From assembly GCF_019649055.1 (NCBI RefSeq), contig NW_026570324.1, positions 62,001 to 126,000 of the forward strand: DNA of 64,000 nt, in the 5' to 3' direction. Below, piece after piece: positions 12,785 to 23,106 of the stretch. Below the pieces are notes generated by a model that was not told the origin of the DNA, ran no database searches, and saw nothing but the letters and a program-made list of their open reading frames with translations. Origin of the DNA: Paramacrobiotus metropolitanus. Its lineage: Eukaryota > Tardigrada > Eutardigrada > Parachela > Macrobiotidae. Position 1 is the stretch's first letter, and every line of letters begins with the position of its first letter. The translations under genes and the position numbers were made by a program.

Positions 12785-13549
12785 ATCCAAGTGATTTGTC
12801 GGGTAGTCTTTTTTATGTTTTGTGCAGAAATGCGGTTTGACTGCAAATGTTACGTCGTAAATGTGCAAAATCTGTGAGCACAATGTCGAATAATTTCAGG
12901 ACAATAAAGCACCTTAATCAGTATCACATTAATATTCACAAGTAAATACAAATCGAATACGAAGGACGAGACTTATGACACAGCACTTTTTCAATAATAT
13001 CCTGCTTGAGGATTGTACCCATAACACATACAAGTATCGCGTTTCCCCAGCTGCATTTGGATAGATAATCGCGATGACTTTCGTAAAAACACCACAACTG
13101 ACAGGAATTCCCGATGGTCGCGAAAATTGTTAAAATTTAAATTAACGAAGTTGGACGGCTGATATAAAGGGGAACTTACAGCTTCAATACAGTATAATTT
13201 GGTCATATTTTTAAACTCTGAAACTTTCCTAAGTCCTTACAATGCTAGCAGACGCTGCAGTTGCCACGGGCACTGCAGACTACTGTAGCTAGTGCACGCA
13301 GCGCGCTGTAAATGTGTACGTACGAAAGTTGAATGGGCTGTGCATGGCTGAGCGAGCCAATCGGAATTAGTAAAATATTTGGCTAAGCGGCATAGTACAC
13401 CGCTTAGTGTGCGGCATACTATGCGGTACACTATGTGGCACAGTGGGCTCTTATCGAAAATACCGACTTGGGCCGATTTTCGTGTGAGCCGGCGGTCGTC
13501 TGGGACGACCGGTCGTTTTGGACGGTTACCGGCGTCAGTTTGGCGCTAG
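12785..13549. other. spacer between BTB copy 3 and the BTB fragment
   Basis: No gene is supported. Around 13380-13440 there are overlapping imperfect palindromes (GCATAGTACACCGC against GCGGTACACTATG). Around 13490-13540 there is a GC-rich stretch with GTCGTC and GACCGG repeats that leads straight into the BTB fragment. Confidence 0.35.
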
Positions 13550-13980
13550 TGAAGGCTTTCCCAGCCCATAGGTCACTCCTTCACGAGATTGCTTATCAAT
13601 TGCTTGTTTGACGTCAGGTTCGTATTGAGCCCTAACGGCGACGCCTTCCACAATATGTTAAATGGAGCGATGCCTGGGAATGGCAACTGGGCCATTGATA
13701 TCCCGGAGATTCTACCAGAGACCTTCATCTGCAACATTCTCAGGTTGGGCGTGCGCTCGTTGAACAGAGGAGCGACATGCAACTTCGTGGACCTTATTTT
13801 TTGTACACTTGCTCCCTTGTGAAGTGGGATGAACTGAAGTCGACATAGTCTTTGAAATAAAACCATTTTATACTGTGCTGATAAACACAGTGTACCGCAT
13901 TTGTTTGAGATATGCTTTCAGTTTGCCATCCTCCACCTTAACGCCTACCGCTCGTCACCACCCACTTCAGCACGGAAACA
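13550..13980 (+). pseudogene. decayed BTB-domain fragment, copy 4
   Basis: The nucleotide sequence follows BTB copy 3: a counterpart of the TFPAHK end of the first exon at 13550, then RFVLSPNGDAFHNMLNGAM and AIDIPEILPETF (13615-13740), then degraded counterparts of the VDNVFETIYCADKY and LHFATTQLNAD blocks (about 13830-13960). Intron-like sequence between the blocks is partly lost, there is no start region, and there are no BACK or C-terminal exons. It is best read as a broken partial duplicate of copy 3. It lies about 0.7 kb outside the left LTR of the large retroelement. Confidence 0.6.
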
Positions 13981-14670
13981 CCGGTAATGCTGCCCGAACC
14001 AAACTCCACGTTCGACTGTTCCGTATTGTAACTTGGGAGAAAATTGTCAGCGTACTGGTTAAGTAACAACGCGACTGTTGTCAACGTAATGCTGCAATAA
14101 ATCTGGGTGAGCCTCTTTGGAAATTCGGTAACTTTTCTCTTACCAGTTACACGATCTCTGCTAGCCTACATTAGTCAACACGGAAACGCCACGAAAAGCT
14201 ACAACGAATTATCGAACTTGTCGGGCTTACTAACAAACATTTAGAAATTTTTAATTGCCTATTTATATGTAAAAAGCAACAATGAAGTCGAGAAAGCTCA
14301 TTAAATTTTATGTATATAACTTCATTCAGGATGTTTCACAAAAGCAACGACTAGGGTTCGCATGATCTAGATGAAGAATCCGATCCAGTTAACATCAGAA
14401 TCTGCATTACCTTTCGTTTCGAGACTTAAACATTGAAAAGGAAGCAGGTGGAGCGGGTTTCTCCCGTTCGATAATACAGTTTTTTGCCGATTACCTTCAA
14501 CAGATTAACAGACACGTTGCACCATACACCAACAGTTTTCACAATCTAATGGAACAAAATGACAACGATCGTCAATGGAACAAAATGACAACGATCAACG
14601 ACATTTCTAGTTCTGTAACGGTGAAAAAGCCACATTAATAATGAACCAAGCTAACTTTACGTGACTCTAA
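13981..14670. other. spacer left of the retroelement
   Basis: No gene is supported. A tandem duplication of about 27 bp (AATGGAACAAAATGACAACG, twice) sits at 14547-14602. The rest is AT-rich. Confidence 0.4.
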
Positions 14671-15019
14671 TGGTAGATCCAGAACAGATCCACGGACGGA
14701 GACAGAAACGGAATCTATCCCGTGGAAGTGAGCAATACGATCTGGATTGCGAACTATTGCGAAATCACAAAACGTCGCACCGTAAACTGCTGACTTTTTA
14801 ATATTGAAAGTTCCGACAATCGAAAATCAATAATGATCGGCGCAGCTCGATCGTAAAACGTGGAGCCCATTCAACAGCGTGCAACGCTGTGCAGCACGTG
14901 CTATGCCGCGCCCACTAACAAAACACAAGCCAATCAGAAGCGAGACACAACACAGGCCATAATCCAAAGGCGTAGCGCCTAGCGCCACTGACGTGAACGC
15001 TAGTGATCCCGGTCTCACA
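14671..15019 (-). repeat. 3' LTR of the giant retroelement
   Basis: 349 bp; on the sense strand it begins TGTGAGACC and ends CTACCA. It is identical to the other LTR except at one base (14763). Five bases (TCTAA on the plus strand) just outside it also match the five bases between the 5' LTR and the primer site, so the true edge may be 14666. It holds an inverted CCAAT-type box (CTGATTGG on the sense strand). The element's AAAGGTCA octamer is absent from it. Confidence 0.9.
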
Positions 15020-15296
15020 TGCCTCTGGGGGGATGCCGAGCTCCTGTGAGGCTGGACACACTCCCGAATCCACGAGAAGACGACGGTCGCCGAGTGCCTG
15101 TGTGTGCTCAAAAACATCAAATTCTCTTAATCCATTTTATCACATCAATTCCGTAAAGGCACAATTCCATTTAATACAATGTGAAATAAAGAGATCCAAT
15201 TATAAAAATACTATCAAATCATTAGAACAGATCAACAGTAACAGATCAACAAAAGTATTAATCAAATTGTAGACTAGGATCCTCCATTTCTGACTC

Positions 15297-15712
15297 GCAA
15301 AGGTCACAGGTCCTGTCCACCGTTTTCCGCACTTTTGGCCTATTCCGCTCTGCTGAGCAATTCCGCGCATCCGTAGTGCGACTTTTCATCACAATCCGCT
15401 TGAGAATCAGGTGCGTATCAAGTACGACTTTAGGAATACTGCTTCATCTTTGGAATATGGTGCGTATCAATTGTACGACTTCAAAATGAGATCCATAAAG
15501 GTCATGGAGGGACGTCATATAGACCAGCGTAGTTCGCTTCCTCCCTGGTAAAGGTCATCCTTTGTTGAGATGATCCGTTGTGATGTGCGACTCGGTTTGG
15601 GTTAATGGTCCCAAAAGGTCATGCGACTTGAATTCTAACACGGTGACTCTCTTGGGCGGTAATAATCCCAAAGGTCATCCGACTTCTCTTCAAACTCTCA
15701 TCAAAGGTCATG
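15297..15712. repeat. trailer array of AAAGGTCA, plus-strand orientation
   Basis: Six copies of AAAGGTCA read on the plus strand at about 15299, 15496, 15549, 15614, 15669 and 15703, and one more at about 16453 beside the end of the last frame. Most continue as AAAGGTCAT. In the RNA they read as UGACCUUU, the complement of the motif that fills the coding body. Confidence 0.75.
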
Positions 15713-15828
15713 GAGGAACTTAGCCAATTTCTGCGGCCGTCAAGCATTTCTTCGCTTGCCTCCCTGGTAAAACTTTTAAGTTGACCTTTCCGTCGCACAT
15801 CCAACTTCAATATGCCTCGAGCGGCCAG

Positions 15829-16290
15829 AGTGCCGGCAAGGTTCACCGTAGCATCTCTGATGGGGCCGGCTAGTTACCGCATTGAATTTACCCCATGAAA
15901 TTTCCACATTTAATCTTTTACTCTTGTTCGCCGCCTGTGGCCAATGTTAATACGAGAAATCCGGCTCGATTACCGTAGTTTTTCTCGTTTCACCTTTAAC
16001 ACTGAATCGCTTAAGAAGAGTGCCGGCGCAGTTTACCGTAACAACTCTAATGAGGCCGACTGATTGCCGCATTAAGTTAACCTCATCAATATTCCACCTG
16101 TTGTCTTTCTCTTTTTCGCCGCTTGTGGCCCCGTTTCGTATTCAAGAGATCCGGCTTGATTACCGTTGTTTCTCTTGTGCATTTATAACACTGAGTCGCT
16201 TAGAGAGGAGAGCCGGCTAACTGCCGTAACTACTCCCTTGGGGCCGGCTTTATAGACCGAATCAATTTCAACCCCAATAGATACTCCACA
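15829..16290. repeat. tandem repeats of about 190 bp in the retroelement trailer
   Basis: Two full units (from about 15829 and from about 16019) and a partial third (from about 16209). Shared blocks include AGTGCCGGC, a GGCCG block, GCCGCnTGTGGCC, ATCCGGCT.GATTACCGT and ACACTGA.TCGCTT. The units differ at many positions, so this is an old duplication. It lies in the non-coding trailer between the last frame and the 3' LTR. Confidence 0.7.
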
Positions 16291-16463
16291 TGATTTCTTT
16301 TAGGCAATTCTGTGCTATAAACGCTGCAAACAACAAATACACAAATACAGTTTATGTTAACATGTCACGTGTCACGTCCTTTATACAACACCATTTTCAT
16401 CTTTGTGACGTACCGACAAATGCCGTAGACGTCCTTTTAATAGTGTGATCCTAAAGGTCAACA

Positions 16464-19205
16464 CTATTCCATTTCATTTGAATCGCCCTCGCCATCTCTC
16501 GGCGGGCGTTTCTTAGCGCTTTCCGGTTGGTTTCGGTCGGAAGTTCGGTCAACTGGTTCCGTCGAGTCAACTTCCATGACCTTTGTCGGGTCAACTTCGC
16601 GCTGGCCACGACCTTTACCTTGGCGACTTCGCTTAACCGCCTCAAGTCGATGGCGTGCGTCATTCTCTTCGAGTCGCAGTCTGCGGTTATCGGGGTCTTC
16701 CGCCAATCGACGCTGCACGTCGGCGAGATTATCCCGCAGCTGTTGGTTTCGGATGCCGCGTCGTCCCATCTGGTTAGGCGCACGGTCTGGACGACGGTCA
16801 CTTTTCTTCACTAAGAAGTCATCAATGTAACTTTCGATTCCGTCCACCGGTTCGACGTAGTCGCTTCCCAGAGAATCTTTAATCTTATTAATCCTTTCTT
16901 CTACTTGGGATGCGTGGCGCTGTGTCAAGTTGCCCTTTTCCATCCGTGTCTTACATTTCTTCAGCGCCTTCCGAGCCGTATGCGCTATGCTGATATGTTC
17001 CATCGGTTGTCCCAACTTGGCGACATGAGCTCGGAAGAACGGTGGAATGTCGTCCTTCATGGTGTTAGACACCAATTGATTTTGTGTCTTATAATGTGCC
17101 AGTCTCGCAGCAAAGACCTTTTGCCCCATCCTTTTTGCGGCATAGTCCTTAGGATCCACCTGTAGTCCTATCGACGCCCTTGCTGCAAGCAACTTGAAAG
17201 CTGGGTTCACATGTCGTAGAACAAACTGAGCCACGTATTCTTGGCGTTCGGGATAGTCTCTGTAGTAGAACTGTGTCATCCCGATTGGGTCAGTTGTGTC
17301 CAGCGGTACATCCAATAAACTTAAATCCACCAAACTATGTAGTCCATTCCGTCGAATAGGGAGATAACAGTCCCGTACCGAGTCGCGGTGGATGAACAAC
17401 TGACGGAAAAGTCCTTGTTCCACTCCTTGTTTAATCTCTCTCGCATAACCCGAGTCAAGTAGGAATTGGCTCAACTGTCTCAAAATTGTGCCGATTTTGT
17501 TGGCTTCAACCGAATCCGGCTCAAGTCCAAAGTATCGACAAATTTCGACCGTTTGTTCATCAATATCAGTCGTATTATATTCCATGTCGATGGTATCCGG
17601 TTGTCGGTTATCGAATCTGGAGTTCTGTCGCTGATCAGCCCGGCGATAATTATCCGGTTCTCGTTGACCTTCTGGTTCCCGTCGCTCTCCTGGCTCAGGC
17701 TGCGACGGTTCGTTACTAGCCGGTTGTTCCAGTTGAAGGTCACTATCCAGAATTATATTTCGTCGATGGGTCACGTTCTCTTGAGACGTTTCCGCAATCG
17801 AACTAGTCCCTTCCATCGCATCGTCTTCTTGTACGACGCTCACAATTGGATCCACTACATGAACCACTGACTCCACCCGCTGATACTTTGGGGGTGAATC
17901 TTCTCGTTCAGTGCTTGATGACCTTTTACTTGCGCCCGAGTCAAAGGTCGCGTAAAATGCAGCTCTCTGTTGCCATCTTTTATCCTGTGGGTCAGGCGTT
18001 CGGTTTCGCGTATGTTCACGTCTCTTATCCCATGACCTTTCGGGTGTTGACATCCTAACGTTACGATTACGGAAAGCAACTCCCATCGGCACCTGATGCC
18101 CTTGCTTTTCAGGTTCTGTACGGAATGTCTCCGCACGCCGTTTGTCTTCACGTTCTCTGGTCGCTGCCAATAACTTCGTTGTGTCAATCTTCCTCTGAAT
18201 GCTCATCTCTGTTACTTCATCGCCGTGGCGTACCCATCCTCTTCCGCCGCGGTAATCCCTGTCGCGGGACCGTTCGCGTGACCTTTCACTGTGGTAGTCA
18301 CGTGTCCTTTCACGAGAGTGTTCACGTGACCTTTCGCTCCGTCTTTCAGAAATCCGTTCATGTTCACGTGAATGTCCGCGTGACCTTTCTCTATGCGGAG
18401 GCGATCGTGGCCGTATGAAGCCTTCATCCCGTTTGAAGCTTCTGAGTGCTTGCAGCACATCGCTTTCAGTTCGGCGAGATTTACGTAGGTCATCCATACG
18501 TCTTTCGACTTCCTTCTTTATGTAGGGTGCCGGCGCGAACCCGTCTTGAAGTCGTTTCTTCTCCCGCAGCAGCATTTTGAATATCTCGTCTGACATGGCA
18601 GCTGGATCTTTCGTTAAGGTTTCAATTTGAATGATAAGCGACTGTCGTACGAGTTGCATTTCGTCTTCGTTAAGGCTGGCCATGCCCGTGGGTGCAGCTA
18701 AACCCGACGTACTGGGCAACGCCTCTCGTGCGGCCTGTTCGCTTGCCTTCTTATTTTGCGCATTAATTTTCGCGCGGAGTTCGTCTTCCATTTGCTGAGC
18801 TCGCATCTTTTCCTGGTCCTCTGTGAATTTCTTCCGATACGCGTCCGTATGTGGACACTTCAACGGCTCCAAGGTGTCATCCCAACCAGGTTCGTTGTTC
18901 CGGATCGCTTCCCGGTAGCGATCCTCGAGTAGCATTCGCTCTTCCACTGGGATGCTGCCGTAATTCCTTGCGCTTATCAGATTGCGGAAGACATCCAGGT
19001 TCCCGCGTTTGGCTTCCGAGACTCCAACAAGTGAGACGATATGTGGGTCATCCAGCTTGTGAATGCATGCGTAGCACGGAAATTTCTTATCAACCTTTTT
19101 GTTATTACGTAGACAGTCCGGACACTTTGGATTGTAGCCCGTTAACCGATCGATGTCTGCCGCCGTTCCCGTACGTTTAGGAGTGGCTTGACCTTTCTGT
19201 GCCAT
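16464..19205 (-). CDS. retroelement accessory frame D, 913 aa, zinc-knuckle-like and RS-rich
   Basis: This is the last frame before the trailer. Residues 28-47 hold two CxxC pairs (CPDC, CYAC), a possible zinc site. Residues of about 255-320 are rich in RS/RE dipeptides (SREHSRERTRD), as in RNA-binding RS domains. The C-terminal half is a folded-looking segment (YFGLEPDSVEANKIG, then LPIRRNGLHSLVDLSL) followed by a basic charged tail. No membrane segment or signal peptide is seen, so it is not an envelope protein. An ACAG acceptor-like site stands about 15 bases before the ATG, which fits expression from a spliced RNA (inference). No known family is recognised. The element's octamer recurs inside it. 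Confidence 0.6.
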   Translation of the reverse strand: MAQKGQATPKRTGTAADIDRLTGYNPKCPDCLRNNKKVDKKFPCYACIHKLDDPHIVSLVGVSEAKRGNLDVFRNLISARNYGSIPVEERMLLEDRYREAIRNNEPGWDDTLEPLKCPHTDAYRKKFTEDQEKMRAQQMEDELRAKINAQNKKASEQAAREALPSTSGLAAPTGMASLNEDEMQLVRQSLIIQIETLTKDPAAMSDEIFKMLLREKKRLQDGFAPAPYIKKEVERRMDDLRKSRRTESDVLQALRSFKRDEGFIRPRSPPHRERSRGHSREHERISERRSERSREHSRERTRDYHSERSRERSRDRDYRGGRGWVRHGDEVTEMSIQRKIDTTKLLAATREREDKRRAETFRTEPEKQGHQVPMGVAFRNRNVRMSTPERSWDKRREHTRNRTPDPQDKRWQQRAAFYATFDSGASKRSSSTEREDSPPKYQRVESVVHVVDPIVSVVQEDDAMEGTSSIAETSQENVTHRRNIILDSDLQLEQPASNEPSQPEPGERREPEGQREPDNYRRADQRQNSRFDNRQPDTIDMEYNTTDIDEQTVEICRYFGLEPDSVEANKIGTILRQLSQFLLDSGYAREIKQGVEQGLFRQLFIHRDSVRDCYLPIRRNGLHSLVDLSLLDVPLDTTDPIGMTQFYYRDYPERQEYVAQFVLRHVNPAFKLLAARASIGLQVDPKDYAAKRMGQKVFAARLAHYKTQNQLVSNTMKDDIPPFFRAHVAKLGQPMEHISIAHTARKALKKCKTRMEKGNLTQRHASQVEERINKIKDSLGSDYVEPVDGIESYIDDFLVKKSDRRPDRAPNQMGRRGIRNQQLRDNLADVQRRLAEDPDNRRLRLEENDARHRLEAVKRSRQGKGRGQREVDPTKVMEVDSTEPVDRTSDRNQPESAKKRPPRDGEGDSNEME

Positions 19206-19544
19206 TTTTCCGCTTCAATCTGTAATTATAAAACAATCCGTCATATTAACTTTTCCACGTTAATCCTTCCATTTCCTATCCATATCAAGGCTTTTCTATC
19301 ATTTTTACGCCTATTCCGTTACTGAGCTGAGACTTTCCTAGCTCCTGCTGCCTTTTCTATCACTGTAACGTGGTGACCTTTCTCACGTTATCAGCACTTT
19401 CTGACTACTGTGACCTTTTCTATTAGTCCTAGTACTGCTTTCAGTTGACCTTTCGTAACACTTTTCGCTTTCGTTTTAAACTGTTTTATGCTTTTTCTGT
19501 AATATGCAGGGTTCATTACTCGCTGCATATTACACTATATTAGT
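19206..19544. other. spacer between accessory frames with octamer copies
   Basis: A non-coding 340 bases with three plus-strand TGACCTTT copies (about 19374, 19412, 19441) and an acceptor-like ATTACAG (sense strand) near 19220. Confidence 0.5.
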
Positions 19545-20033
19545 TCACTCGGATTCTTTCATCGATGGTTTATACGGCTTGAAATCGATTCGGCCATCTG
19601 GCTTAATATGAAGCACTTCGTCCGCGATCAAGGCTTCGACGGCATTCTTAATCCACTCTTTATCGCTTTCAATATTCAAATCTCCCAATTCGTAATTGAC
19701 GGCCATGAAGTTTGAAAGGTCATTCCATGACGCTCCATTGGTACCGCCAATGGCGTCCAGAGCTACATCTGTGATGGCTATCTTCCAGGCCTCCAGTTCC
19801 ATTTTCAGTCTGGGCGTTCGTTCCGTGCCCTGTTTCGGAAGGTAGTAGACGACTTTGTTGTCCTTGTTATATTTACATCCCAACTTTCCTTCCTTATAAG
19901 CTCGTTTCAAGACTCGTTCAGTCATGTTAAGTGACGACCTTCCGTTCGTATTTATCGCCACTTGTCTTTTCAGGTCTGTCCCAAGCATTTCTTTTCCCGA
20001 ATAATCTGGAGTGCAGCTTGGACTTCGTTCCAT
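19545..20033 (-). CDS. retroelement accessory frame C, 162 aa
   Basis: Starts with MERSPSCTPDYSG and overlaps the end of frame B by about 60 bases in another phase. The segment from about residue 100 (SWNDLSNFMAVNYELGD to VLHIKPDGRIDF) has the helix-helix-strand look of a winged-helix fold. That is inference from pattern only. No family is recognised. Confidence 0.5.
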   Translation of the reverse strand: MERSPSCTPDYSGKEMLGTDLKRQVAINTNGRSSLNMTERVLKRAYKEGKLGCKYNKDNKVVYYLPKQGTERTPRLKMELEAWKIAITDVALDAIGGTNGASWNDLSNFMAVNYELGDLNIESDKEWIKNAVEALIADEVLHIKPDGRIDFKPYKPSMKESE

Positions 20034-23008
20034 GTACGATTATTCACGTCCAATGCCGGCCCTAACATGTAATCTGTAGCCTCCTTTGCCGGTGTACCGC
20101 TACTTTTCTGGGAGGATGTCGAGTCCGTTGGGTCAGCCGTCGCTGTCTCGTCGATCCTCAGCTTTGCCAGTGATCCTGATGATGACCCCGCCGATTTCGG
20201 TTCGGCTGTCTTCTTCTCCTCCTGTGGCAAAGTCTCTTGACCTTTTAAATCGCCGACCGACTTCGATCGTTCCTTCTCAAAGACGTCCTTTAATGGTATG
20301 AACAGTGATTTGTGAAACACCTGGCGCGCCGAATCCGCTTCAGCTTCTGCCGCTGCCTTATCCATCGGGAGCATGACCTTTTCTTTCTCCCGTTTGTCTG
20401 AAGCTTCATGACCTTTCGGTATAACTTCTGCGGTAGTTTCAGATGTCTTCGGACCTTTCGACTGTTCATCTTTTTCTGTCGTAAGTCCAGAAGGAGCCGT
20501 TATAGTAGCGTCGTCGTCGCTTTCCGATTCCGAATCCATTGGGCCTTTTGTCTTCGATGAAACTGTGACCTTTTCCATGTCCTGACTGTCGGACATATTA
20601 CAGTGGATCTGTCTTTCCGGTGGTATTAGACCGACTCTCGTATATCGGATCGGGTGTCCTTTATGTGCGTTTGTCGTGGCAAGGACGTTCTGTTTAATCA
20701 GCTTTGGCAATACGCGCTCGGTTGCCGTGTCGATCTCCTTTATCATTCCATTTCCGTCGTTCCAAACTGCGTTGATATATTGGCTAATCCGGTGACTCGT
20801 TGACCCTAATGGGCTTGTCATTCCCGCGATTGCCCTTTCTACTCGCATTGGGACCGCTTCATTCGGGGTTGTCAGCGCCTTATCCGAACTGGCTGGTCTG
20901 AACAACTTGGCCTCATACGAGAAACTCGGGTGCTTCTGTATAAGTTTTCCTGCGTTCCGCGCGAATTCCAATACGACGTCGAACTTTTGTTTAGTGAAGC
21001 TACGATGTTGTTTCTTCAAATACGTCTTCAGGCCTGATTTAAATTTGGATGTCACCGATGCTGTTCTTATTCGTATGAAATTCTTCTCCGCTCCGTTATA
21101 CGCTTTGATTATTTCATCGACCGTGTTCAAATTATCATCATCTGGACCATCAAATTCTTCGTCTGAGGTGAAGTCCAATTCACTCTCTCCATCTGGTTCA
21201 GCGTAATTGATCATTGCCATTGCATCAACTTTCATGGCTGTTTTGACCTTTCCTTTCGTCTTAACGGGCTCGCTCTTTGCTTTTTGCCCTTTATCCAAGG
21301 CCTCCGCTAAGCTTCTTGGCTCAGTAGTCCTTGATCGTGTCGTTTTCGAATCTGTATGTGACCTTGCACTGACCGTCGAAGTGCTTGGAAGGCTCGCTTC
21401 CGATGCCTCCGATTCACGCGACGTCTCCCGTTTCGCTTTTTCGCGAATCTGTTTATCCTTGCGCTCCTTTGGCGTGGATGCGGAGATGACAATGGGGACA
21501 GCTTGTTTCACCGCTATGACCTTTCCTTTGAGTTTTGATGGCTCTGCTGTAGCCGATTGAATAACTTTCTTTGACTTCGTAGGTGTCGATGACCTTTCTT
21601 CAACTTCGCCGACTGACTCGTCCAATATCTCGACATCATGCGACGCTGGTTCATCTCTTTTCTTCTTCCCGGTGCTTGTGCTATCGCTTTCGTCACCGCT
21701 CTTCTTCTTCTTATCTTCTTCCTCCTGTCGTTTCTTCTTATCCTCTTCCTCCCGTCGTTTCTTGAGGAAATCGCCTTTCTTAACCTTGTCACGGTTCATG
21801 GCCTCTTCCAATCTGGGCGCTTTCCTCGGTTTGACTTTTGAGGGCTTGACCTTTAAGGGCTTTTTATGCTTATCGGCCGTTTTTTCGTCTGAGCCTTCTT
21901 CCTCAGGTGGGTCCTCGTCTTCCGACTCTGGTTCGTCGTCACCAGGTGGATTACAATGGGCACAGTTTGGTTCATCACACTGAAGGTGCTCATGACTTCC
22001 TTGGGCAATCTCAAGTACTCTTTGTAGCGAACGTCTGGCCCCTCCTGTTTCAGTTACATTTGCCGACGTGCCCTGTGCCTCTTCCGTCTCTCCGGCTCCG
22101 CCTTCTTGTGCCGGGGGCTGGATTTCCAAATGTAGTGTCTCTGTCAGCTGTCCCTGTGAGGCGACCTCCCACAAAGGGTTCTTCTTAGCGTCGTAAAATA
22201 CCGTTTTGTACGATCCGTCTTCCATTCGTCTTGTGAGTCGGAAATGTGCTCCATCGATTTCCGCTCGATGCCGCATCATGCTGATCAGTGTACTCGCTTG
22301 AACCACGGCATCTGTCCGGTCACTTTCGGGTATCAGATCCCATAACTGCTCAACGGCTGCCTGATTCGCATTTCGGGCGCTCTCTTCTGATACGTCCCAT
22401 GGAGCATATGGAACCGGGTCTCCTGTTATTGGATCGACTATCACTGCAGTTATGGTTTCCACAGCTTCTCCATTACCGCCGAAAAGTCTGAGGGTGACCT
22501 TTCTGCTTGTCGCCTCTGTATATCTCTGGACCGACTCATAATCATCTGACGATCGTTTTTTCGGATCTGGATCCGCCGTCGGTTTTGAGCGAGTTCTCTC
22601 TTTGGTCAACAGTTTGCCGTCCGTTGTGTATGTATATGCCAAGTGGTCATCATCTGTGCCCACTTTGATACGGATCCATGCATCTTCTTCGGTTGCAACT
22701 TTAGATACCACGTGCTTCATCATCTGAACGATAACTCTTGGGTTATGACGTTCTTCTGGAGGAATAAACTGTAGCGCCTCATTGACTATCGTTTTTGACT
22801 CTTTCCCAATGGCATCCTTGACTGACCTATCCGCGAGGGGATTATACGAGTCGATCTCTTTGTTCGTTTTCTTATCGACTATTCGTGCGGTGACCTTTCG
22901 TTCTCTATGGTCTTCGCCAGTGTACTTGGCCGTGAAGCTTCTACACTTCGGAAATCGAATTTGACCTTCTGTTCCAGCTGGTGTGGGTGGCGCGCTCTTT
23001 CTACCCAC
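19970..23008 (-). CDS. retroelement accessory frame B, 1012 aa, charged
   Basis: A long uninterrupted frame. The first 300 residues look folded and contain two alike sections, around FTAKYTGEDHRERKVTARIV and VTLRLFGGNGEAVETITAVI, each followed by IVD and a WDLIP or FIPPE helix, suggesting an internal duplication. A low-complexity middle rich in K, E and D follows (EEDKKKRQEEEDKKKK), then another folded-looking stretch (about 620-790) and an acidic tail. There is no membrane segment. It is not recognised. KGH, KVT and ERS triplets mark octamer copies in different phases. Confidence 0.55.
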   Translation of the reverse strand: MGRKSAPPTPAGTEGQIRFPKCRSFTAKYTGEDHRERKVTARIVDKKTNKEIDSYNPLADRSVKDAIGKESKTIVNEALQFIPPEERHNPRVIVQMMKHVVSKVATEEDAWIRIKVGTDDDHLAYTYTTDGKLLTKERTRSKPTADPDPKKRSSDDYESVQRYTEATSRKVTLRLFGGNGEAVETITAVIVDPITGDPVPYAPWDVSEESARNANQAAVEQLWDLIPESDRTDAVVQASTLISMMRHRAEIDGAHFRLTRRMEDGSYKTVFYDAKKNPLWEVASQGQLTETLHLEIQPPAQEGGAGETEEAQGTSANVTETGGARRSLQRVLEIAQGSHEHLQCDEPNCAHCNPPGDDEPESEDEDPPEEEGSDEKTADKHKKPLKVKPSKVKPRKAPRLEEAMNRDKVKKGDFLKKRREEEDKKKRQEEEDKKKKSGDESDSTSTGKKKRDEPASHDVEILDESVGEVEERSSTPTKSKKVIQSATAEPSKLKGKVIAVKQAVPIVISASTPKERKDKQIREKAKRETSRESEASEASLPSTSTVSARSHTDSKTTRSRTTEPRSLAEALDKGQKAKSEPVKTKGKVKTAMKVDAMAMINYAEPDGESELDFTSDEEFDGPDDDNLNTVDEIIKAYNGAEKNFIRIRTASVTSKFKSGLKTYLKKQHRSFTKQKFDVVLEFARNAGKLIQKHPSFSYEAKLFRPASSDKALTTPNEAVPMRVERAIAGMTSPLGSTSHRISQYINAVWNDGNGMIKEIDTATERVLPKLIKQNVLATTNAHKGHPIRYTRVGLIPPERQIHCNMSDSQDMEKVTVSSKTKGPMDSESESDDDATITAPSGLTTEKDEQSKGPKTSETTAEVIPKGHEASDKREKEKVMLPMDKAAAEAEADSARQVFHKSLFIPLKDVFEKERSKSVGDLKGQETLPQEEKKTAEPKSAGSSSGSLAKLRIDETATADPTDSTSSQKSSGTPAKEATDYMLGPALDVNNRTWNEVQAALQIIREKKCLGQT

Positions 23009-23106
23009 TGGGACTGGGCCTTGTGGCTTTGCCGGCTCAGCTGGTGTTGCTTTACCTGACGTGGCCTTCTTCGTTCGCTGCCCTTTCTTGTCAGTTTCTT
23101 TTGGGC

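Noticed and set aside
13370-13445. Palindromes beside BTB fragment 4 as a transposon end
   Set aside because: The palindromes are imperfect and overlapping, and no partner end or duplication was found.
14671-15019. The 349-bp repeats as a MITE or SINE pair
   Set aside because: They have TG...CA ends, direct orientation, an adjacent initiator-Met-type primer site and a gag-pol order between them, all of which fit LTRs better.
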